Origin: Eubacteriales bacterium
GTDB lineage: Bacteria > Bacillota > Clostridia > Lachnospirales > Lachnospiraceae
NCBI GenBank assembly: GCA_030536575.1
Contig: JAUNPS010000001.1
Location: 202,524 to 266,523 of the forward strand
Direction: 5' to 3'
Length of the DNA stretch: 64,000 bases
A program made the position numbers and the translations under genes. Under the pieces are notes generated by a model. It made no database searches. It had not been told where the DNA came from and saw only the letters and a list, made by a program, of their open reading frames with translations. Positions 34,931 to 42,881 of this stretch are shown piece by piece. Within the stretch, counting starts at the first letter, position 1. The number at the start of each line of letters is the position of its first letter.

Positions 34931-34976
34931 GAACCACTGAAAGTGCGAATGCGCCGTAGGTGGTGTTTTATTTCTT
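34931..34976 (+). ncRNA. Candidate short antisense RNA
   Basis: A transcript from the promoter at 34896-34924 would start near 34931. It would fold ACCAC (34933-34937) with GTGGT (34960-34964) around a small inner hairpin (GTGC/GCGC), followed by a T-rich run. A product of about 45 bases overlapping the DUF3800 stop codon is possible. No known RNA family is recognised. Confidence 0.3.
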
Positions 34977-35756
34977 TGGATATATTACCAATCCATATTT
35001 CTCATGGCTTGCTTTCTCATTTAAAATACCGTTTTTCGAAAAGGTTGCCATTACGCTGCCGACAAATTCCTTTGTAATCAAATTTCCTACCCTGTTGGGC
35101 AAGGGTTTCCCTTCATATTTTGTCATATAGTACAAATGTACAAAGTACGAGACAAAATCACAAATCTGAATGAAATAGGACTCTTTAGAATCCTTTTCCA
35201 ATACATCTTCAATCATATTTTTTATTGGTTTATTGATGTATCCACCGAACTGCGACTGGATTGGGTTATATGCACGGATAGCCCTTGCTGTTTTCCTCAT
35301 AGGTGCAATACGCCCTTTATCTGTAATGAGCAGGAAATTCCAGTCTCCATGACTGTCATTTTCTATACGCTGAATATTATACGTCAACGCATTCTCCAAT
35401 ACATGGTAATCCGTAATCATAATCTTGGTCTTATCAATTATAACATTGACTACAGAAATCTGCAGTGAAGCAATCATAAGCGTAAACTTCTTCAATATTT
35501 CTATTTTCTGGTCACTCGTCCATTTGTAAATACGATACGGATTCTTGTCAGTCAGAAAATGCTTTGTGTGCATTTCCTGGCCAACATGGAAGCCGTATTC
35601 CCTTTTCAACTGCATACGAAAATTTTTCACTGCATTATAATTATTTTGCCAACAACTGCTCGGCATATAGATGCTTGTTAAAATAAAAGTGTCACTGGAA
35701 CTGGTATTTAAGCCATCATCTCCAGTCTCATCACAATAAACAATCTGTGTTTCCAT
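34968..35756 (-). CDS. DUF3800 domain protein
   Basis: This is a 262-residue protein with an RNase H-like fold expected for DUF3800. YCDETGDDG near the N-terminus, LLITDKGR in the middle and QICDFVSYFVHLY near the end place the conserved acidic residues. The start ATG 35756 is preceded by AAGGAG; a 24-residue longer frame is unlikely. Such genes are scattered on mobile elements and defence islands, and the biochemical role is not established to my knowledge. It sits just outside the 17-bp direct repeat and is separate from the sugar operon downstream. Confidence 0.85.
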   Translation of the reverse strand: METQIVYCDETGDDGLNTSSSDTFILTSIYMPSSCWQNNYNAVKNFRMQLKREYGFHVGQEMHTKHFLTDKNPYRIYKWTSDQKIEILKKFTLMIASLQISVVNVIIDKTKIMITDYHVLENALTYNIQRIENDSHGDWNFLLITDKGRIAPMRKTARAIRAYNPIQSQFGGYINKPIKNMIEDVLEKDSKESYFIQICDFVSYFVHLYYMTKYEGKPLPNRVGNLITKEFVGSVMATFSKNGILNEKASHEKYGLVIYPKK

Positions 35757-35843
35757 ACGCTTCTCCTTACTGCACGCTTTGCTTATCCTCGATTTGCTAA
35801 AGTCCAGTAAACAGTATAGCATATCCATTTACGCGATTCAGTT

Positions 35844-35866
35844 AAAAACGCCGCGTTCTTGGCGCC
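35844..35866 (-). terminator. Weak terminator of the pectin operon
   Basis: Minus strand CGCC, eight-base loop, GGCG and five T, directly after the stop of the GH106-like gene. The stem is short, so efficiency is doubtful. Confidence 0.4.
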
Positions 35867-35867
35867 T

Positions 35868-38000
35868 TCATTCCTCCCCCAACCCAAACCAAATCCCCAT
35901 CCCCCCATACACATTCGCCGCACTCCCTGTCACCACCACCTCAACCCGATTCCTCCCCTTTTTCCAAACCTCCCCCACCTCAAACCGATGCCTCCCCCAA
36001 AAGCTAACCCCCACAAACTCCCCATTCCAATAACACTCCACCATCTCCTCCCCCGTCACCTCAAATACCTTCCTCCCCTCACACGCTTCTCCTTCAAACT
36101 CATACAAATACCTCGCCTGGTTTCCCTTCTTCTCCACCAGCCGAAACCTCTCATCCCAATTCTCCGCACAAACCTCCTCCGGGAACGTCTCCTTCACCTC
36201 TCCCATCGGATCCGCCAAAAACAACACCGTCTCACACGGCTCCAGCACCAGCGCCACCCTCGTCCCCTCACCATCAGCCACGCCTTTTGCCGCCCCAAAC
36301 TTCCCATTCCACAAATCCATCCGCACAAGCCCTTCCCCGCACGGAATCCACACATCCGCCGAAATCGTCTCCGCCCCCTCATTACACAGCAGAAACATCT
36401 CCACGCCCTCTTTCTCCAGCCGAACCGCCCGAAGCTTCTCCAGCCTCTCCCCAGCCGAAACCGTCCGCACAATCCGTCCTTCCTCCGCCATCTGCAAAAT
36501 CTCCCCCACACTCCTGACAATCGGAACCCCTCTAAAACTCTCTCCTTCCAAAAACGCTCCCACATCCAGGATCACATCATACGCAGAATCCCGGATACAC
36601 AAAGCGCCCTTCTCCACCCTGCATTTCTCCAGAAACGCCACCGGCAGATAATGAAAATCAATCTGCTCTTCGTACAGCGGCGCAACCTCCTTATACGGAA
36701 CCCGATTATTCCCGCAAAGCACCGCAACCTTCGCCCTATTCACCGAATCCGTCATCAAATACGCCATCCGCTTCATATAATCCGAAAAAAGCCGATAGTG
36801 CTCCCACCAGATATTATTCGGCCCCACATCCGGCGGCCGCTCCCCTTTGCGCTCCCCTTCCACACTATAATAAAACGCATGCGGAATAAACAGATTCACC
36901 CCGCGCATTGCCATCCAATCCAGATACCACTTCATATCCTCTCCGGTAAAATACCACGGAATCTGGTTCCGGTTGCAAACCCCGAAACACTCATTCGCAT
37001 TCCGCCGCCTTCCCAAATGCCGCGCAATGTCCGCCGACAGCTTCGCCTGCACCGAGTCCATCCCCTCCAGGCCCCCGCTCATCGGCGTCACCCGCCGCAA
37101 AATCAGATCCTGCCCCGGCACCTGAAAACAGAACGCCTCTTCCACATCGTCACTCTCCGCCGGATGCCCCATGAACACAATCCCATGCGCCACGCACCAC
37201 GCCGACAGCGGCGCATAAAAATTCTCCCGCAGCTTCTTCTTGATCAATCTCCGGTAAATGCGGGTCGTCTCATTCTCTTCCCCACGGAACAGGCTTTCCA
37301 GTTCTTCCAGCTTTCCGCCCGCCGCGGTCAGTTCCGTTTCCATTCCGGCCGCCCATTCGCGGAAATTGCCCGCATTCCGGCCCAGGGCGCAGGGCTCGTC
37401 CGTAAAGAATCCGATAATCGTATTGCCGAAATATTCTTTTAAATGCGCATAATACCGGTCATGCGTCAGATGAATGAAGCACGCGGTCACCTGCGGGTTC
37501 AAAATATCCGCGGACGGCGGCGCGCCTTCCTCCCCGTCATCTTCGCCAAAATGAATCCCCCGGATCGTGCCCCCGGTAAAATCCTCCACCAGATAACGCC
37601 CGTCTGAAAGCCTGGCAATCACCGAAATCCCTTCCGGCTTCTCCCGCATTGTGATCCCTTTTGACGCAAATTCCGGATTCTGCGCCACCACCATCCCATG
37701 TGCGGAACCGGACGGGTACATTCCTTCATCATACAGCACCACTTTCATATCCAGCTCATCCGCCGTGCGGACAATGTATTTCACCACATCAAAATACGCC
37801 TCCGACAGATACGGCAAATCCTTCGGAATCCCAATCCGCGGATGCAGGACAAACCCATGCACCCCCTTCTCCACATAATCCTCCAACTGCTCCCGGATTT
37901 TTTTCTCATCCGGCCGGTCATTAAAAAACCAGAACGGAATCGGCGTATACTCCTTCGCCGGTTCCTCAATCTGCCTCAAAATTTCCGTAACTTTCCCCAT
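35868..38000 (-). CDS. GH106-like glycoside hydrolase (probable rhamnosidase)
   Basis: This is a 710-residue protein with a TIM-barrel N-terminal half like family GH106: PFWFFNDRPDEKKIREQLED, GVHGFVLHPRIGIP, YLSEAYFDVV and VVLYDEGMYPSG. FFTDEP near residue 200 is a plausible catalytic acidic block. The C-terminal 150 residues are a beta-sandwich (NRVEVVVTGSAANVYGGMG). GH106 enzymes of known function are alpha-L-rhamnosidases of about 1000 residues, so this shorter form is a subgroup and the activity is probable rather than certain. No signal peptide is present. It overlaps the GH28 gene by 35 bases. Its plus-strand text is strikingly C-rich compared with neighbours. Confidence 0.75.
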   Translation of the reverse strand: MGKVTEILRQIEEPAKEYTPIPFWFFNDRPDEKKIREQLEDYVEKGVHGFVLHPRIGIPKDLPYLSEAYFDVVKYIVRTADELDMKVVLYDEGMYPSGSAHGMVVAQNPEFASKGITMREKPEGISVIARLSDGRYLVEDFTGGTIRGIHFGEDDGEEGAPPSADILNPQVTACFIHLTHDRYYAHLKEYFGNTIIGFFTDEPCALGRNAGNFREWAAGMETELTAAGGKLEELESLFRGEENETTRIYRRLIKKKLRENFYAPLSAWCVAHGIVFMGHPAESDDVEEAFCFQVPGQDLILRRVTPMSGGLEGMDSVQAKLSADIARHLGRRRNANECFGVCNRNQIPWYFTGEDMKWYLDWMAMRGVNLFIPHAFYYSVEGERKGERPPDVGPNNIWWEHYRLFSDYMKRMAYLMTDSVNRAKVAVLCGNNRVPYKEVAPLYEEQIDFHYLPVAFLEKCRVEKGALCIRDSAYDVILDVGAFLEGESFRGVPIVRSVGEILQMAEEGRIVRTVSAGERLEKLRAVRLEKEGVEMFLLCNEGAETISADVWIPCGEGLVRMDLWNGKFGAAKGVADGEGTRVALVLEPCETVLFLADPMGEVKETFPEEVCAENWDERFRLVEKKGNQARYLYEFEGEACEGRKVFEVTGEEMVECYWNGEFVGVSFWGRHRFEVGEVWKKGRNRVEVVVTGSAANVYGGMGIWFGLGEE

Positions 38001-39249
38001 TCACAACCACTCCTTCCACCGTTGCCCGTTCAATCGCCTTCATCGAAAATCCCTTATCCTTCGCCCGAATGTTCAGATTTTGGAATTTAAAATCAGAAAG
38101 CCGGTACTCGTCCTTTTTATCCTTCACATTGAAAAAAATCTCACACTCGCAGTCACAGTTTTGCATAGTCACATGGTCTGCGTAGGACAACGGCACATCT
38201 TTGCGTCCCTTCAGATCGAAAAACTGCGTCCACGGGTTAATGTCAATAAAATGGCAGATTTCTCCTTCAATATCTTCTACCAGAATATATTCGTAATGCT
38301 GGGGCGTATCCGGCCGCATTTTCAGCCAGAGCAGGTTGCCCGCCCCGTGGATCTTCGCTCTTCTCAGAATAATATTTTTCGCACCAAATGCATCCGAGCC
38401 ACAGGTCAGGCAGCCGTGGCAGAAACCGTAAGTACAGTCTTCCACGATCACGCGCTCATTCATCCCATTTTCCGGCAACTGATCCGCCCACGGCCCCCGT
38501 CCCCCCTTCAGGACAACGGAATCGTCATTCACTTCCAGATAGCAGTTCTTCACCAGCACATCCGTACATACATCGATATCAATGGCGTCCGTGCTGGGCG
38601 CTTTTACCGGGTACGCCGGGGAAAAAATGCGGCAGTTCAGGTATTTCACATGGTCACAGCGGTAAAGATGCGTCGTCCAGAAGTGGGAGTTCTGCAATTT
38701 TAAATCCGCAATGATCACATTTTTACAGTTCGACAGATAAACCAGCCGCGGCCGCTGCTCGTCCTTATTCGTACAGTTCGGATTCCATTTCCGGCGCAGC
38801 CAGAAGCCTTTCCAGGAGCGCAGACCATTGCCGTCAATGGTTCCCGGCCCGCACATCGTGAAGCCGTCGATGCCGTCCGCATTGATCAATCCTACAAAAT
38901 ACAGGCAGGTTTCCCCTTCAATGCGCGTTTCTTTTAAATCATAATCAGAAATGTCGTCGCTCCCTTTCAGAGTGCCGCCTTCGGCCACATACAGGTTCAC
39001 ACCCGGCTTAAAATACAGCGACCCGGTCAGGTATGTCCCAGCCGGAACCACCAGCACGCCGCCTCCCTCCTCCGCCGCCAGGTCGATAACACGCTGGATT
39101 TCTTTCGTGTGGATTTTCCCGTCATCCAGAATTCCGTAGGCAGTCAGCACATATGGCTTTCCAAGCTCTTCCAGCGTCGGTATCCTTGTGTCATAGAACC
39201 ATTCGTCGATAGGTGTCCCATCCGGGAAAAATTCTCTTTTTTCTGTCAT
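37966..39249 (-). CDS. GH28 family polygalacturonase-like enzyme (cytoplasmic)
   Basis: This is an inverting pectin hydrolase of family GH28, right-handed beta-helix, 427 residues from ATG 39249. That start follows AAGGAG; a longer frame to 39384 runs into the binding-protein gene and is rejected. The beta-helix repeats and the catalytic aspartates are visible in STDAIDIDVC and NDDSVVLKGG, with CHGCLTCGSDA nearby. No signal peptide is present, unlike most GH28 enzymes. It would therefore trim imported oligogalacturonides or rhamnogalacturonan fragments, for example unsaturated or rhamnose-bearing ends. It lies 61 bases behind the binding-protein gene. Confidence 0.88.
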   Translation of the reverse strand: MTEKREFFPDGTPIDEWFYDTRIPTLEELGKPYVLTAYGILDDGKIHTKEIQRVIDLAAEEGGGVLVVPAGTYLTGSLYFKPGVNLYVAEGGTLKGSDDISDYDLKETRIEGETCLYFVGLINADGIDGFTMCGPGTIDGNGLRSWKGFWLRRKWNPNCTNKDEQRPRLVYLSNCKNVIIADLKLQNSHFWTTHLYRCDHVKYLNCRIFSPAYPVKAPSTDAIDIDVCTDVLVKNCYLEVNDDSVVLKGGRGPWADQLPENGMNERVIVEDCTYGFCHGCLTCGSDAFGAKNIILRRAKIHGAGNLLWLKMRPDTPQHYEYILVEDIEGEICHFIDINPWTQFFDLKGRKDVPLSYADHVTMQNCDCECEIFFNVKDKKDEYRLSDFKFQNLNIRAKDKGFSMKAIERATVEGVVVNGESYGNFEAD

Positions 39250-39310
39250 AATGCAATCTCCTTCAAATACAAACGGGGACGCCGCGAACTTCACAGCGCC
39301 CCCAGGTTTC

Positions 39311-40888
39311 TTACTCCATTGTAGCATAATATGCGCAGTAATCCGCATAAATTTCTTCCGCGCCCGCACCTTCCAGCGCCGCACGGTACTCTGTCATGAC
39401 CGCGTCGAAGTTATCCGGCGAGCAGGTAATCGATTTCGTCCAGTATTCCTCATTGATCAGATCAATTTCCGTCGAATATTCCGTGTCGGAAGGAGCGGTA
39501 TAAGTCGGCTGATACCGCTGGGTTCCGGTGGTTGCCATCTCATAATTTGTCAGAACATAATCTGCCCATTCGCCGTAGCCCTGCGCCGTTGCTTTGGAGA
39601 ACTCTTCTTCCGACATAAAGTAACCGGAATTTCCTACCAGGAACAGGTCGCCGCTGATCCAGTCTTTATCCGTGGCATTGTAGTTCGAATCGATCACAAC
39701 CGGAACGCCGTCTATATACTCAAAATGTTCGCCTTCAAATCCATGATACAGGGTAAAGCCGCCCTCCTGGGTTGCCAGCCAGTCCAGATAGGTAATGCAG
39801 GCTTCCACATTTTTCGCCGTCTGCGGAATGAAAATGGATGCGCCGTTCGGAGAGTACGCCTGGTTGTAAACGTTTCCGTCGTTGATGTTTTCAAAGGGCG
39901 CGATTGCCACGTAATTGGCTTCCGGTTCGCTCTCACGAAGGGTCTGAAGCAGGGAGCCTCTCTGGGTGTCTACATTCGCGTTGACATTCCATGTAAAAGC
40001 GCCTACCTGGCCGTTAAGCATCTTTTCCCCGATTTCTTTCGGCACATCGGATACGGTATAATATTCCGGATCCATCAGGCCGTCGTTGTAAAGCTTATTC
40101 AGATAGCGGAAATATTCCACCGTTCCGTCATCTTTATAGACCTGATTCCAGTAGTTTTCGTTATAGGACTTTTCATCCTGCACGGACTCCATAAACGAGA
40201 AGTTCAGGAGGGAGCTGGCCGGATCAATCTTATTCGTAATGAACGGGATGCAGTCCGGATAATTTTCTTTAAACGCTTTCAATACATCGTAAAATTCATC
40301 CACCGTCGTCGGAACCGCAAGGCCCAGCTCGTCCAGCCAATCCTGTCGGATAAACAGGTTATGTACGGCTACCGTCGATCTTCTGGCCGGGATCGCAAAC
40401 AGATTGCCCTCCTGATCGCGGCCGATGTCCAGCACTTCGTCGGTAATGTATTCCTTTAAATTCCGGGCCTGATCCTCGCCGTCCACATAGTCGTTCAGCG
40501 CTACGGTTCCGCCCTGGTTAAAATAATCCAGTGGGGTAGCGGTTCCGTAAAGAAAGATAATATCCGGCGCCGATCCCGTCGCGAGCATTGTCTGAACCTT
40601 CGTGGTTTCCTCGCTTCTGGGGACTCCTACGAATTCCACGGTAATGCCGACTTTGTTCATCTCCTGGTTAATGTATTCCGTCCAACGGTTGTCCAGCAGG
40701 GTCGTGCCTGTGGGCGCATTGCTTCGGTCAAAAATTTCGACGGTAATGGTCACATCGTCGAATTGCTTATCCCCGTAAGTGGTCTGATAACCGCTCTCTT
40801 CGGCTGACGCAATCTGCACGCCCTCGTTCAGCAGCATTCCTGCGCACAATACGCCTGCCATCGCTTTTGCTAAATTCTTTCTCTTCAT
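39311..40888 (-). CDS. Extracellular solute-binding protein, LplA/YtcQ type
   Basis: This is a 525-residue secreted sugar-binding protein. The signal peptide ends near ASA-EE; its single cysteine (residue 15) is preceded by GVL and does not fit a lipobox. The large size and text such as WTEYINQEMNKVGITVEF resemble the LplA/YtcQ group that serves rhamnogalacturonan-type importers in Bacillus. AGGAGG precedes the ATG. It stands between the permease genes and GH28, so pectin oligomers are the likely cargo. Confidence 0.9.
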   Translation of the reverse strand: MKRKNLAKAMAGVLCAGMLLNEGVQIASAEESGYQTTYGDKQFDDVTITVEIFDRSNAPTGTTLLDNRWTEYINQEMNKVGITVEFVGVPRSEETTKVQTMLATGSAPDIIFLYGTATPLDYFNQGGTVALNDYVDGEDQARNLKEYITDEVLDIGRDQEGNLFAIPARRSTVAVHNLFIRQDWLDELGLAVPTTVDEFYDVLKAFKENYPDCIPFITNKIDPASSLLNFSFMESVQDEKSYNENYWNQVYKDDGTVEYFRYLNKLYNDGLMDPEYYTVSDVPKEIGEKMLNGQVGAFTWNVNANVDTQRGSLLQTLRESEPEANYVAIAPFENINDGNVYNQAYSPNGASIFIPQTAKNVEACITYLDWLATQEGGFTLYHGFEGEHFEYIDGVPVVIDSNYNATDKDWISGDLFLVGNSGYFMSEEEFSKATAQGYGEWADYVLTNYEMATTGTQRYQPTYTAPSDTEYSTEIDLINEEYWTKSITCSPDNFDAVMTEYRAALEGAGAEEIYADYCAYYATME

Positions 40889-40929
40889 GTTACATCCTCC
40901 TTGTTTGGTTTTTAATTTTCAGGGATACG

Positions 40930-41805
40930 TCAGCCCTTCACGGAGCCGAGCATCACGCCTTTTACGAAATATTTTTGCAGCCAGGGGTAGACGATCAAAA
41001 TCGGGATCGTTGCAACCACAATGCTGGCCATTTTCAGGCTTTCCGACATGACCTGCGTCGCCATTCCCTCCGCCGCCATGGACACCTGATTCAGTTCCCC
41101 CGCATACAGCATCTGGCGGAGCCGAAGCTGCAGGGAATATTTATCCGCCGACTGGATATACAGCAGGGCGCTGAAGTAATCGTTCCAGTAGGATACCGCG
41201 TAGAACAGGCCCACCGTTGCCAGAATCGGCTTCGAAAGCGGAAGGGCAATGCGGAACAGCACCCGCATGTCTCCGGCCCCGTCGATCAGGGCCGCCTCCT
41301 CCAGCTCTTTTGGCAGTTCCCGGAAAAAGGTTCGCATAATAATGAAATTGAACACATTCATTGCCGACGGCACCACCAACGCCGCGTAGCTGTCATACAG
41401 TCCCAGCGATTTTACCACGAGAAACGTCGGGATCATACCGCCTGAAAAATACATGGTAAATAAGATGAAACCGCTGAGAATCTTTCTCCCGTGGAGTTTT
41501 TCTTTTGACAGGGCGTAGGCGGCCGCCACGGTCAGGATCAGGCCCAAACCGGTTCCGGTAATCGTTGCAATGATCGAAACCTTCATTGCCTTCCAAATCT
41601 GCGTCATCCCAAGGATTTTCTTATAGGCTCCCAGCTCGAATCCAATCGGATAAAAGGTAACTTTTCCGCCCAGCACCGCGCTTTTTTCGCTGACGGAACA
41701 TGCCAGAACGTTCAGGAGCGGATACACGCAGATCAGAACCATGAACGTAATCAGGATATAGGCTGCAATATCGCCCGCAGAAAGGTTCTTTTTACGCTTT
41801 TTCAC
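40930..41805 (-). CDS. CUT1 ABC permease, LplC/YtcP type
   Basis: This is a membrane permease of 291 residues with about six membrane segments. The start is a GTG at 41805, overlapping the upstream stop as GTGA and preceded by AGGAGGG. The EAA loop reads EEAALIDGAGDMRVLFRIAL, and the end KYFVKGVMLGSVKG is typical of the LplC/YtcP group. It works with the LplB-type subunit; no ATPase is encoded nearby. Confidence 0.93.
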   Translation of the reverse strand: MKKRKKNLSAGDIAAYILITFMVLICVYPLLNVLACSVSEKSAVLGGKVTFYPIGFELGAYKKILGMTQIWKAMKVSIIATITGTGLGLILTVAAAYALSKEKLHGRKILSGFILFTMYFSGGMIPTFLVVKSLGLYDSYAALVVPSAMNVFNFIIMRTFFRELPKELEEAALIDGAGDMRVLFRIALPLSKPILATVGLFYAVSYWNDYFSALLYIQSADKYSLQLRLRQMLYAGELNQVSMAAEGMATQVMSESLKMASIVVATIPILIVYPWLQKYFVKGVMLGSVKG

Positions 41806-42725
41806 AGGATTCCCTCCTCTCCGATCAGCTTCGCGAATTTATCCGCCAGAAGCAGGATGATAATATTGACGACCGACTGGAACAGCCCCACCGCAGTTGC
41901 CTGCGCATAGCTGGCCTTTTCGATGCCGAGCCGGTATACATAGGTACTGATGACTTCCGAAATGGACATCACTTTGCTGTTTCCTAAGAGCAGCGGCGCG
42001 TCCAGGCCGATGGTCATCATTTTACTGATGTTCAGGATCAGCATGGTTACGATCACCGATTTGATCGATGGGAGCGTAATGTAAATGATGCGCTGGAACC
42101 GGGTTGCCCCGTCCAGATACGCGGCTTCGTAGAGCGATTCGTCTACGCCTGTCAGGGCCGCCAGATAAACGATGGTTCCCCATCCGATCTCCTTCCATAC
42201 ATTGCAGATCACATAGGTAAAAATCCACCAGCCATTGCTGCTCAGGAACGGGATTGCCGAGCCTCCGAGGCCTTTCACGACGGTGTTCAGCGTTCCGTTC
42301 GTCATATTGAACAGATTGTCCGCAATGCCTGCTACAACCACCCAGGAAATGAAATGCGGGATATACAGCAGGGACTGCGATACCTTTTTAAATTTCGCGG
42401 CGCGGATCTCGTTCAGCGCCAACGCCAGAATAATGGTCAATGGAAAATTTACCGCCAGCGTCAGCAGGTTCAAAATCAGCGTATTCCGGATGGAATTCCA
42501 GAACTGATGATCCTTAAATATCTTCTGAAATACGGAGAGTCCAACAAACTCGCTTCCGAAAATCCCTTTAAACAGGTTATAATCCTGAAAGGCCATCACG
42601 ATTCCGCCCATCGGAAGATACTTAAACAGCAAGTAGTAAAGGATCACGGGAACCAGGATCAGATACAGCCATTTGTCACGCTTCAAATAGTAAAGCGCTC
42701 CTTTTTTCTTCACTTTTCCATTCAA
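41802..42725 (-). CDS. CUT1 ABC permease, LplB/YteP type
   Basis: This is the first gene of the pectin operon, 307 residues. The start is TTG 42725 behind AAGGAGG at eight bases; the nearby ATG at 42721 is in another frame and stops at once. N-terminal block DKWLYLILVPVILYYLLFKY, and the EAA loop YEAAYLDGATRFQRIIYITL. Expected to form the membrane channel with the LplC-type subunit. Confidence 0.93.
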   Translation of the reverse strand: MNGKVKKKGALYYLKRDKWLYLILVPVILYYLLFKYLPMGGIVMAFQDYNLFKGIFGSEFVGLSVFQKIFKDHQFWNSIRNTLILNLLTLAVNFPLTIILALALNEIRAAKFKKVSQSLLYIPHFISWVVVAGIADNLFNMTNGTLNTVVKGLGGSAIPFLSSNGWWIFTYVICNVWKEIGWGTIVYLAALTGVDESLYEAAYLDGATRFQRIIYITLPSIKSVIVTMLILNISKMMTIGLDAPLLLGNSKVMSISEVISTYVYRLGIEKASYAQATAVGLFQSVVNIIILLLADKFAKLIGEEGIL

Positions 42726-42774
42726 AAAAATGCCTCCTTTTCACTTCTTCCATCAGCGCGCTGTTGATAGTGCC

Positions 42775-42803
42775 ATCCTAACGCCGGAAAGGGGCATTTT
42801 CAA
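42775..42803 (-). promoter_or_regulatory. Pectin operon promoter
   Basis: Minus strand TTGAAA (42803-42798), a 17-base spacer and TAGGAT (42780-42775), 50 bases upstream of the TTG start. The imperfect -10 suits activation by the AraC-type regulator encoded upstream. Confidence 0.55.
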
Positions 42804-42815
42804 GAATCGGTTCCA

Positions 42816-42870
42816 ATAAAAAACCTTCATTTTCTATAATTTTGCGAAATCATTATAGAAAATGAAGGTT
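42816..42870 (-). terminator. Strong terminator between the membrane AraC regulator and the pectin operon
   Basis: Perfect 19-bp arms (42822-42840 and 42852-42870, beginning AACCTTCATTTTCTATAAT on the plus strand) with an 11-base loop, followed by TTTTTTATT on the minus strand. It separates the regulator gene from the transporter genes. Confidence 0.88.
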
Positions 42871-42881
42871 GTGGAAATGTT

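Noticed and set aside
35859-37442. 527-codon plus-strand frame opposite the GH106-like gene
   Set aside because: Pro/His/Arg/Leu-rich low-complexity text caused by the C-rich complement of a real gene.
40842-40848. Lipobox at Cys15 of the pectin binding protein
   Set aside because: Residues before the cysteine are GVL, not the L-(A/S)-(G/A) pattern, and a good A-x-A site follows later.
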